29,406 nucleotides of DNA, from the NCBI GenBank assembly GCA_003647825.1, contig QMNP01000001.1:1-29406 (forward strand). The letters are read 5' to 3'. Below are positions 1-6,648 of the stretch, one piece after another (the first letter of the stretch is position 1; each line of letters opens with the position of its first letter). A model generated the notes under the pieces. The model ran no database searches, had not been told where the DNA came from, and worked only from the letters and a program-made list of their open reading frames with translations. The position numbers were made by a program, and so were the translations under genes. The DNA comes from Candidatus Cloacimonadota bacterium (GTDB lineage Bacteria; Cloacimonadota; Cloacimonadia; Cloacimonadales; TCS61).

Positions 1-361
1 CATGTATCAACGCAGCAAGATCCAGGAAGAATCGATGCATTATGAAATGATGAAACTTTCCGGTGAGCTTCCCATAATGGGAGTAAATACATTTATCTCT
101 TCCAAAGGTTCTCCAACTATCTTGCCGGGAGAAGTTATCAGGGCTACTCCAGAAGAAAAAGAATATCAGATCAATATGTTGAAAGAGTTACATGAAACTC
201 AAAAAGAGAATGTAGAAGTGGCTTTGCAGAAACTGAAAAAATGTGCTTCCAGCAATGGAAATGTATTTGAATCTATGATGGAAGCAACAAAAGTTTGTTC
301 GATTGGACAGATCACGAATGCCTTATTTGAAGTTGGTGGTCAATACAGACGGAATATGTAA
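1..361 (+). CDS. icmF: IcmF-like acyl-CoA mutase, C-terminal fragment
   Basis: The gene enters from the left edge; base 1 is the last base of a codon and the frame is open from there to the TAA at 359-361, giving the last 119 residues. The fragment begins with the motif YQRSKIQEESMHYE, continues with GELPIMGVNTF, and ends in VCSIGQITNALFEVGGQYRRNM-type sequence (split here as VCSIGQITNALFEV then GGQYRRNM). This ending is typical of IcmF, the fused adenosylcobalamin-dependent isobutyryl-CoA mutase with its own G-protein chaperone. Classical methylmalonyl-CoA mutases instead end in a B12-binding domain. IcmF interconverts isobutyryl-CoA and n-butyryl-CoA, and some relatives act on other branched acyl-CoAs. 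The B12-binding and GTPase domains would lie outside the window, so the fusion itself is inferred from family knowledge. An acyl-CoA dehydrogenase gene follows after 35 bp, consistent with one operon. Confidence 0.85.
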   Translation, partial: MYQRSKIQEESMHYEMMKLSGELPIMGVNTFISSKGSPTILPGEVIRATPEEKEYQINMLKELHETQKENVEVALQKLKKCASSNGNVFESMMEATKVCSIGQITNALFEVGGQYRRNM

Positions 362-396
362 ACAAAAGATAAATATAAATAAAATGAGGTAAGAAT

Positions 397-1542
397 ATGG
401 ACTTTTTATTCAACGATGAACAACAAATGATAATTAACGAAGCCAAGAAATTTGCTAAGAACGAATTGGAACCATTTGCCGAAGAACTGGATGAAAAAGG
501 ACTTGTGAATGAAGCAGCGATCAAGAAATTAGGTGAACTTGGATTTCTGGGCATGACCATTCCAGAAGAATACGATGGATTTGATAGTGGGATTGTTGCT
601 TATGCCGCAACAATGGTGGAACTTAGTAAGGGAGATGCCGGAACAAGTGTATGTGTTACAGTACAAAACTCTCTGGTTAATGATGCAATAGTTTATTATG
701 GTACAGAAGAACAAAAAAGAAAATATCTTCCTAAACTGGCTACTGGTGAGTATATAGGCTGTTTTTCTTTAACAGAACCTAATTCTGGTAGTGACCCGGG
801 TTCTCTTCAAACGTCTGCTATACGTGAAGGGGATAACTTCATACTAAATGGAACCAAAAATTTTGTTACCAATGGAGCCTTCGCACAGTTAGCATTAGTA
901 TTTGCTCAAACTCATCCAGAAATGGGATCAAAAGGAATTTCCGCCTTTCTGATAGAAATTGGAACTCCGGGATTTGAGATTGGGAATCATGAGAATAAAA
1001 TGGGAATTAGATCTTCAAGTACAACAGAATTGATTTTCTCAGATTGTAAAATTCCAGCTTCCGCTTTGATTGGAACAGAAAACAAAGGTCTAAGCATTGC
1101 ACTGGGTACATTAGATGGCGGTAGAATTGGTGTAGCTGCTCAGGCTATCGGAATTGCCGAAGCTGCCTTTGAAGAAGCTGTAAAGTATTCAAAAGAAAGA
1201 GTACAATTTGGCAAAACGCTTTCCAGACAGCCGATAATTGCCTACAAACTGGCCGATATGGCCATGGAGATCGAACTTGCAAAAACATTGCTTTTCAAAG
1301 TAGCCTGGATGAAAGAAACACACCAGCCAAAATATACAAAAGAAGCTGCCATGCTGAAGTGTTTTGCAGCAGAAATGTCACACAGAGTGTGTCATGCTGC
1401 GGTTCAGATCCATGGCGGATACGGTTACATAAAAGAGAATAAAGTAGAGCGGCTTTACCGAGATCAACGAATTACAGAGATCTATGAAGGTACTTCTGAA
1501 ATTCAGAGACTGGTGATCTCGCGAGCAGTTTTAAGAGATTAG
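397..1542 (+). CDS. Short-chain (butyryl-CoA type) acyl-CoA dehydrogenase
   Basis: A 381-residue FAD flavoenzyme that introduces a 2,3-double bond into an acyl-CoA and passes electrons to an electron-transfer flavoprotein. The length is standard for the family. Visible signatures are the N-terminal helical domain, FSLTEPNSGSDPGS in the middle beta domain (about residues 126-139), the VQFGKTLSRQPI segment and QIHGGYGYIKENKVERLYRD near the end. The catalytic base is Glu364 in IYEGTSEIQR, the position used by short-chain and butyryl-CoA dehydrogenases rather than isovaleryl- or long-chain types. GAGG at 386-389 lies 7 bp before the ATG. No ETF genes are in the window, so its electron acceptor is encoded elsewhere. 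Between an IcmF-like mutase and a crotonase, butyryl-CoA to crotonyl-CoA is the most likely reaction; substrate assignment is inference. Confidence 0.93.
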   Translation: MDFLFNDEQQMIINEAKKFAKNELEPFAEELDEKGLVNEAAIKKLGELGFLGMTIPEEYDGFDSGIVAYAATMVELSKGDAGTSVCVTVQNSLVNDAIVYYGTEEQKRKYLPKLATGEYIGCFSLTEPNSGSDPGSLQTSAIREGDNFILNGTKNFVTNGAFAQLALVFAQTHPEMGSKGISAFLIEIGTPGFEIGNHENKMGIRSSSTTELIFSDCKIPASALIGTENKGLSIALGTLDGGRIGVAAQAIGIAEAAFEEAVKYSKERVQFGKTLSRQPIIAYKLADMAMEIELAKTLLFKVAWMKETHQPKYTKEAAMLKCFAAEMSHRVCHAAVQIHGGYGYIKENKVERLYRDQRITEIYEGTSEIQRLVISRAVLRD

Positions 1543-1556
1543 ACTTTGAGGTTATA

Positions 1557-2324
1557 ATGGAATATAAAATATTGAAATTAGCTGTTGAAAATAATGTTGG
1601 GATTATCACAATTTCACGTCCGGAAGCTCTCAATGCTCTAAATACAAATTTCTTTAAAGAAATGGATTCATTATTAGATGATATAGAAGAGAACGATGAT
1701 ATTTATGTCGTTGTAATTACTGGTGAAGGAAAAGCATTTGTTGCTGGAGCAGATATTGCCGAAATGTGTGATAAAACTCAGCAGGAAGGATACGACTTCT
1801 CCAAATATGGACAGTTTGTATTCGATAAGATCGAAGCACTTTCCAAACCAGTGATAGCAGCAGTTAACGGATTTGCGCTGGGCGGCGGCTGCGAACTTGC
1901 CATGAGCTGCGATTTCCGTATTGCCAGCAGCAAAGCCAAATTTGGCCAGCCTGAAGTGAATCTGGGACTTACTCCCGGTTTTGCCGGAACACAAAGACTT
2001 TCCCGTCTTATCGGTTTGGCAGATGCTCTCTACCTGCTTTATACAGCCGATATGATAAAAGCAGATGAAGCCTTCCGACTGAAGTTAGTACAGAAAATTG
2101 TAGAACCGGAAAGCCTGATGGATGAAACTCTGGCAATTGCAGCAAATATTATTTCCAAAGGTCCGGATTCAGTGAAATTGATCAAGCGAATGACACGAGA
2201 CGGTTTCAATACCGATTTTGCTTCGGGTTGTGAAATGGAAGCAGAAGGTTTTGCTTCACTTTTTGAAAAACAGGGTGCAGAAGGAATGAAAGCATTCCTG
2301 GAAAAACGAAAACCAAAATGGTAG
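1557..2324 (+). CDS. Enoyl-CoA hydratase (crotonase)
   Basis: A 255-residue crotonase-fold protein that hydrates enoyl-CoA to 3-hydroxyacyl-CoA. The oxyanion-hole segment AFVAGADIAEM is at about residues 60-70. The two acid/base glutamates of true hydratases are both present: Glu113 in ALGGGCELAMSCDF and Glu133 in FGQPEVNLGLTPG. This argues for hydratase activity rather than an isomerase or dehalogenase. The ATG lies 14 bp after the dehydrogenase stop with GAGG at 1548-1551. In context it most likely makes 3-hydroxybutyryl-CoA. Downstream there is a 154-bp gap with inverted repeats before the next gene, the longest gap inside this cluster. Confidence 0.93.
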   Translation: MEYKILKLAVENNVGIITISRPEALNALNTNFFKEMDSLLDDIEENDDIYVVVITGEGKAFVAGADIAEMCDKTQQEGYDFSKYGQFVFDKIEALSKPVIAAVNGFALGGGCELAMSCDFRIASSKAKFGQPEVNLGLTPGFAGTQRLSRLIGLADALYLLYTADMIKADEAFRLKLVQKIVEPESLMDETLAIAANIISKGPDSVKLIKRMTRDGFNTDFASGCEMEAEGFASLFEKQGAEGMKAFLEKRKPKW

Positions 2325-2329
2325 ATATA

Positions 2330-2433
2330 CTTTCCGAATGGTCGATTTGTGTGAGAAACTTCGGAAAGGTTTTAGAATAAATCTGAGACTCTTCATAAGG
2401 TTAAATGAAAGAATTCCTCAGAGAGACAGATTT
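2330..2433. repeat. Inverted repeats in the gap inside the acyl-CoA operon
   Basis: CTTTCCGAA at 2330-2338 pairs perfectly with TTCGGAAAG at 2360-2368 (9 bp stem, 21-nt loop, then GTTTTAG). A second pair, AAATCTG at 2379-2385 and CAGATTT at 2427-2433, follows. Neither has a strong T-tract, so they may be a weak terminator/attenuator, a processing site, or a decayed intergenic palindrome. The string AAACTTCGGAA here recurs in complementary, near-identical form at 27314-27326. Confidence 0.45.
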
Positions 2434-2478
2434 GATTTGGTATTTATACGAGATAAAATAGATAGGAGAAATTAAACA

Positions 2479-3816
2479 ATGAATTATGCTGAAAGACTAC
2501 AAAATGTGACGGTTTTGGGTGCGGCTGGAAAAATGGGCAGCGGAATTTTGCTGCTCACGGCAATTGAAATGGTCGATCTTAGTCTGCTTCCTGAAAACAA
2601 AGACAAGAGCTTCTTTTTAAATGCTATGGATATCTCAGATGAAGCTTTATCCGGTTTGATGAAGTATCTGAAGGTTCAAGTTCAAAAACTGGCAGAAAAG
2701 AAAACTGTATGGTTGCGGAAAATGTATTCAGATCGAAAAGATCTAATTGAAAATGGTGAGATCATCGACCAGTACGTTTTTGATGTGTTGAGTGTGGTTC
2801 GTCCGGTTACCTCTCTGGAGCCGGCTTACAAATCTAATCTTATCTTTGAAGCTGTGGCAGAAAATGCTGATCTGAAAATTAAAATATTTAAGCAGATTGA
2901 TGCTAACAATCCTGATAAACCCTGGTTCTTCACCAATACGTCCTCGGTTCCTATTACTAAATTGGAAACTGAAGCTGAACTTAAAGGACGCATTTTAGGA
3001 TTTCATTTCTATAATCCACCCGCAATTCAAAAGCTTGTGGAACTTATCCTTACTGAAAATACTGCAAAAGAAACTGAAGAATTTGCTTTAGCATATGCAA
3101 AAAAGCTTCGTAAAAAAATCGTTTATTCCAATGATTTTGCCGGATTTATCGGTAACGGTCATTTCATGCGTGATGCACTTTATGGAATTAACAAAGCTTT
3201 GGAATTGGTAGAGAAAGAAAATATTAGTTTCCCTGAAGCGGTATATATTGTTGATAAGATCAGTCGAGATTTCCTGATTCGACCAATGGGTATTTTTCAA
3301 TTGATCGATTATGTGGGTGTGGATGTTTGCAGTTTCATTATGGGTGTGATGAATCCATATTTGGAAGACGAAGATCTATACAGTCCTGAACTGCACAAAT
3401 TGTTGGAACAAGGTGTGAAAGGCGGTCAATTCTCCAGTGGTGCTCAGAAAGATGGTTTCCTGAAATATGAAAAAGGTCGGCCGGTCGCAGCTTATGATTT
3501 TAAAACCCAGAAATATGTAGATTATGCTGACATCCAAGCTAAATGTGATGCCAAAATTGGTGCTGCTCCAGCATCTTTGAAACCATGGAAAGCGGTTAAT
3601 TTCAATAAGCAAAAAGCTGCAATTCTGAAAGATTATTTTGCGGAATTGAATGGAACTGATTCTTTCGGTGGGAAGTTGGCAATCGAGTATCTAAAAAATT
3701 CTAAAGATATCGGTAAGAAGCTGGTAAATATGAATGTAGCCAGATGTGACGAAGATGTGAATACTGTACTTTTAACTGGTTTCTATCATGCCTACGGGCC
3801 AATAAATAATTATTAA
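2479..3816 (+). CDS. 3-hydroxyacyl-CoA dehydrogenase, long form
   Basis: A 445-residue NAD-dependent dehydrogenase, much longer than the roughly 285 residues of a standard 3-hydroxybutyryl-CoA dehydrogenase. The dinucleotide-binding loop GAAGKMGSG is at residues 14-22, the NTSS motif at 153-156, and the catalytic His at 176 in GFHFYNPP. The following NDFAGFIGNG segment carries the substrate-side Asn. Extra length comes from a helical insert after the first Rossmann strands (about residues 30-110) and about 100 additional C-terminal residues. AGGAGA at 2464-2469 supports the ATG. It should oxidise a 3-hydroxyacyl-CoA to the 3-ketoacyl-CoA used by the thiolase encoded 14 bp downstream. The family is clear; exact chain-length preference is not visible. 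Confidence 0.88.
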   Translation: MNYAERLQNVTVLGAAGKMGSGILLLTAIEMVDLSLLPENKDKSFFLNAMDISDEALSGLMKYLKVQVQKLAEKKTVWLRKMYSDRKDLIENGEIIDQYVFDVLSVVRPVTSLEPAYKSNLIFEAVAENADLKIKIFKQIDANNPDKPWFFTNTSSVPITKLETEAELKGRILGFHFYNPPAIQKLVELILTENTAKETEEFALAYAKKLRKKIVYSNDFAGFIGNGHFMRDALYGINKALELVEKENISFPEAVYIVDKISRDFLIRPMGIFQLIDYVGVDVCSFIMGVMNPYLEDEDLYSPELHKLLEQGVKGGQFSSGAQKDGFLKYEKGRPVAAYDFKTQKYVDYADIQAKCDAKIGAAPASLKPWKAVNFNKQKAAILKDYFAELNGTDSFGGKLAIEYLKNSKDIGKKLVNMNVARCDEDVNTVLLTGFYHAYGPINNY

Positions 3817-3830
3817 TAGGGGATGATATA

Positions 3831-5072
3831 ATGAAAAAACTAAGAAGAAAAATATATATGACGGCTGGTTACAATACGATTTCCCTGGGAACCGGAAGAA
3901 AAGAATTCAATCCTAAGAAACCTCGACCGGGCTTGGAACATTACCTGAAGGAAGCAGGTAAAGCAACTTTGAAAATGATCGGAGGAGCAGATAACGTAGA
4001 TGAAAGCGTAGTGGGAAATTTCATGGCGGCTCGATTTAATAAACAAGGTCATACTGCCGCATTTGTGCCGATGATCGATGAAAAACTGCGTTATAAACCA
4101 TCAATTCGTGTGGAAGGAGCTTGTGCGTCCGGAAGCCTGGCTTTAGCAACTGGCATCAAATCTATTCTAGCTGAAACTGCTGAAGTTGTATTATGTCTTG
4201 GCGTGGAAGTTCAAAATACCATGAAAGCGATTTATGGGGCGGACGTTCTGGCAGGTGCTGGCTGGTATCAAAAAAGAAAAGAAGGCCATGCCTATTTTTT
4301 CCCGGGACAATTCAGCGATAGAGCTGGAGCCTATTATGAAAAATATGGAAAAGAGTATGCCAGAAAAGGAATGGCTACCTGGTATAAAAATGCTGTTGAA
4401 AATGCACGGCTTTGTCCTACTGCACAGGAATATCATAACAAAACAGAAGATTTGATGGCTGTTGGCCTTACAGAACCAAATGGTAATTTCTTTGTAGATA
4501 ACCTGAGTGTATATGATTGTTCCAAAGTTTCCGACAGCGCCAGTGCAATAGCTATCATGTCTGAAGAAGGTTTAAAACGGTGTGGTATCGATAAAAAAGA
4601 TGCTGTGGAAGTTATTGGTTATGCTCAATGTGAAGAAGATCTTACTCAGGACCCAGGAGATCTGACTGAATTAAGTACAATCAAACATGCTGCCCATCAG
4701 GCCTTGGAAAATGCTGAGATCACCATTGATGATCTGGGAACCTTGGAGTTGCACGACTGTTTCTCCATTGCCGGATTGCTCACCATGGAAGCACTTGGTT
4801 TTGCCGAAAGAGGAAAAGGAGCACAGTTTATTGCTGATGGAAATACAGCCAGAGATGGTTTGATTCCTACCAATACAACAGGTGGTTTAGTTGGCTGGGG
4901 ACATCCAACTGGTGCAACTGGTGTTCATCAGGCAGTTACAATCTGGGAACAGCTGACTAGTAAAGCCGGAGATGCTCAGATCGAGTTAAAGGAAGAAAAA
5001 CCTTACGGTATGACTATCAACATGGGTGGAGATGATAAAACTGTGGTTTCGATCGTTTATAAAAGAGCATAA
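3831..5072 (+). CDS. Thiolase, SCP2/archaeal type (acetyl-CoA C-acyltransferase)
   Basis: A 413-residue thiolase that cleaves a 3-ketoacyl-CoA with CoA, or condenses two acyl-CoAs in reverse. The acylated nucleophile is Cys98 in VEGACASGS. HDCFS at 308-312 and the general-base His358 in GGLVGWGHPTGATG follow. The HDCF motif and the absence of the classical C-terminal CxG motif mark the SCP2/archaeal-type branch. Partner DUF35 proteins, often encoded beside archaeal-type thiolases, are absent here. AGGGGA at 3818-3823 supports the ATG at 3831; an internal ATG at 3858 is a weaker alternative. As the last gene of the cluster, before a strong terminator, it would complete conversion of butyryl-CoA to two acetyl-CoA if it takes acetoacetyl-CoA; that substrate is inferred. 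Confidence 0.9.
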   Translation: MKKLRRKIYMTAGYNTISLGTGRKEFNPKKPRPGLEHYLKEAGKATLKMIGGADNVDESVVGNFMAARFNKQGHTAAFVPMIDEKLRYKPSIRVEGACASGSLALATGIKSILAETAEVVLCLGVEVQNTMKAIYGADVLAGAGWYQKRKEGHAYFFPGQFSDRAGAYYEKYGKEYARKGMATWYKNAVENARLCPTAQEYHNKTEDLMAVGLTEPNGNFFVDNLSVYDCSKVSDSASAIAIMSEEGLKRCGIDKKDAVEVIGYAQCEEDLTQDPGDLTELSTIKHAAHQALENAEITIDDLGTLELHDCFSIAGLLTMEALGFAERGKGAQFIADGNTARDGLIPTNTTGGLVGWGHPTGATGVHQAVTIWEQLTSKAGDAQIELKEEKPYGMTINMGGDDKTVVSIVYKRA

Positions 5073-5095
5073 TCAATTAAGATGCAAATATTATG

Positions 5096-5127
5096 AAAGC
5101 GGTACTTTGTTGTGCCGCTTTTGTTTT
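5096..5127 (+). terminator. Rho-independent terminator of the acyl-CoA operon
   Basis: AAAGCGGTAC (5096-5105) pairs with GTGCCGCTTT (5112-5121) through a 10-bp stem with one T-G wobble and loop TTTGTT. It is followed by TTGTTTTG. It sits 24 bp after the thiolase stop. Confidence 0.85.
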
Positions 5128-5225
5128 GACTTCATACTGCTGTCCTTCTCCTAATTCGCTACACGGGAGCAGGAACATAAGAAAAAAAAAGTAGGATTTG
5201 AGGTTAAACAAAGTCTTATATTCTT

Positions 5226-5248
5226 GTTACGAAGTTTGTCTTCGTAAC
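5226..5248. repeat. Intergenic palindrome, perfect hairpin with TTTGT loop
   Basis: GTTACGAAG, loop TTTGT, CTTCGTAAC: a perfect 9-bp stem. Its inner part AAG-TTTGT-CTT is the exact complement of the AAG-ACAAA-CTT core of the palindromes at 27341 and 28751, but the outer arm differs. It looks like one member of a dispersed REP-like family. Together with the next palindrome it fills most of the gap between the thiolase operon and the flavoprotein gene. Confidence 0.7.
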
Positions 5249-5259
5249 GCTAAATATTA

Positions 5260-5315
5260 GGTTCCCAAGACCAGTCTTTGTTTAAATTACGACCTGACAG
5301 GCAAACTTGGGAACC
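5260..5315. repeat. Intergenic palindrome with 31-nt insertion in its loop
   Basis: Arms GGTTCCCAAG (5260-5269) and CTTGGGAACC (5306-5315) match the copy at 27341-27365 exactly, and both copies continue with AGAATTA on the right. Here the 5-nt loop is split as AC...AAA by 31 nt that contain their own small inverted repeats (AAGAC-CA-GTCTT sharing the arm, and CCTG-A-CAGG). The right arm lies just upstream of the flavoprotein ribosome binding site. Confidence 0.7.
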
Positions 5316-5339
5316 AGAATTAGATTTGAGGAAAATAAT

Positions 5340-6281
5340 ATGAACAATAGGATCACAAAATTATTTGGTATTAAATATCCGATAATCCAGGGTGGAATGA
5401 TCTGGTGCAGCGGAGCTAAACTGGCTGCAGCTGTAAGTAATGCCGGTGGACTCGGTCTTATAGGAGCTGGTTCAATGTATCCGGATATTTTACGAGGACA
5501 TATTAAAAAATGCAAAATTCTTACAGATAAACCTTTTGGTGTGAATCTGCCACTTTTAATGGGAGACGCTGAAGAGAAGATTAACATAATCATTGAAGAA
5601 GGTGTGAAAATCATTTTTACTTCGGCTGGTAGTCCGAAAAAATGGACACCATTTTTAAAAGAAAATGGCCTAAAAGTTGTTCATATTGTGGCCGCATCAA
5701 AACACGGTATTAAATGTGAAGTTGCAGGAGTTGATGCAATTGTAGCAGAAGGATTTGAAGCTGGTGGGCATAACGGCAGAGAAGAAACTACAACCATGTG
5801 TTTAATCCCAAAAATTACCCAGGAAGTTAACATTCCGATAATTGCTGCTGGTGGAATTGGTAGTGGTAGAGCTATGGCAGCAGCTTTCGCTTTAGGGGCG
5901 GAAGCTGTGCAAATAGGATCCCTGTTCGCAGCCAGCAAAGAGTCATCTGCTCACAAAAACTTTAAACAAAAAATTATCGAATCAAAAGAAGGCGAAACGC
6001 TGTTGATGCTGAAAAAACTTGCTCCTGTTCGACTTTTGAGCAATGCTTTTTCCTTCGAAGTTTTCGAACAGGAATCAGGCGGAGCATCCAAAGATGAACT
6101 TAAAGAACTTCTCGGAAAAGCAAGAGCAAAGCGTGGTATGTTCGAAGGTGACCTGCTGGAAGGTGAACTGGAAATCGGCCAGGTTTCTTCGATGATTGAC
6201 AATTTAAAATCTGCAGGAGAAATTGTAGAGGAAGTTTGGAAAGAATTTCAGGATGTGCTGGAACAATTACCTTATAATTGA
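5340..6281 (+). CDS. FabK/nitronate monooxygenase-type FMN flavoprotein (first copy)
   Basis: A 313-residue TIM-barrel flavoprotein of the 2-nitropropane dioxygenase superfamily. This superfamily includes nitronate monooxygenase and the enoyl-ACP reductase FabK. Visible motifs are YPIIQGGMIW (13-22), SNAGGLGLIGAG (33-44), DKPFGVNLPL (63-72), EGFEAGGHNG with His144, and IIAAGGIGSGRAMAAAFALGAEAVQIGSLF. The Gly-rich phosphate site and the His of GGHNG are shared by FabK and NMO. The late GSxMAGQ motif typical of FabK is degenerate (LEIGQVSSM), so the reaction is left open. The start is ATG 5340 because GAGG at 5328-5331 is 8 bp upstream; a longer frame from TTG 5307 would begin inside the palindrome. 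Its position after the acyl-CoA operon is suggestive only. Confidence 0.82.
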   Translation: MNNRITKLFGIKYPIIQGGMIWCSGAKLAAAVSNAGGLGLIGAGSMYPDILRGHIKKCKILTDKPFGVNLPLLMGDAEEKINIIIEEGVKIIFTSAGSPKKWTPFLKENGLKVVHIVAASKHGIKCEVAGVDAIVAEGFEAGGHNGREETTTMCLIPKITQEVNIPIIAAGGIGSGRAMAAAFALGAEAVQIGSLFAASKESSAHKNFKQKIIESKEGETLLMLKKLAPVRLLSNAFSFEVFEQESGGASKDELKELLGKARAKRGMFEGDLLEGELEIGQVSSMIDNLKSAGEIVEEVWKEFQDVLEQLPYN

Positions 6282-6328
6282 ATTTATTTTGCTTCCGAAA
6301 CATTGAAAATAAAGAAACAACAATCTTG

Positions 6329-6446
6329 ATCGTTTTGCTTTTCAAGCCGACTCAAAGAAAAGGTGAGAGTTAGAGATCGTTTGCTCTGCAAGCCGACTCA
6401 AAGAAAAGGTGAGAGTTAGAGATCGTTTGCTCTGCAAGCCGACTCT
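6329..6446. repeat. 46-bp tandem direct repeat beside tRNA-Arg
   Basis: Two identical 46-bp units (6343-6388 and 6389-6434) begin CAAGCCGACTC and end GATCGTTTGCTCTG. They are followed by an 11-bp third start (6435-6445) and preceded by a degenerate partial unit (GATCGTTTTGCTTTT, 6329-6342). No ORF covers the array. It lies 4 bp beyond the CCA end of the tRNA, so it would be in the 3' trailer of the tRNA transcript on the minus strand. Confidence 0.85.
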
Positions 6447-6450
6447 TAAA

Positions 6451-6527
6451 TGGTACCCCCGACCCGATTTGAACAGGTGACCTTTTCCTTAGGAGGGAAC
6501 TGCTCTATCCTGCTGAGCTACGGGGGC
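6451..6527 (-). tRNA. tRNA-Arg (anticodon CCT)
   Basis: Reading the minus strand gives a 77-nt cloverleaf. It has acceptor GCCCCCG/CGGGGGT with a G-T first pair, D-stem GCTC/GAGC, anticodon stem GTTCC/GGAAA with one mismatch, and loop CTCCTAA, so the anticodon is CCT (Arg, codon AGG). The T-arm is ACCTG-TTCAAAT-CGGGT, with discriminator A and an encoded CCA. No integrase or att duplication is seen beside it. Confidence 0.93.
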
Positions 6528-6648
6528 ACACAATATAGATTCTGAATAATTTTTTGATAGTTCTCATGTCAAGAATTTGCTGGAAACAAATTTTATTTTC
6601 TTTGACAAAAATCGTTTAAAAGAAGTTCTTCTTTTCGAGGAAAAATTT

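Noticed and set aside
5307..5339. N-terminal extension of the first flavoprotein from TTG 5307
   Set aside because: It would start inside the intergenic palindrome; ATG 5340 has a proper ribosome binding site and the family-typical N-terminus.
6329..6446. CRISPR array
   Set aside because: The units are head-to-tail with no spacers between them and no cas genes are present.
6451..6527. tRNA-associated integration site
   Set aside because: No integrase, no displaced tRNA 3' copy and no genes of foreign type beside the tRNA.
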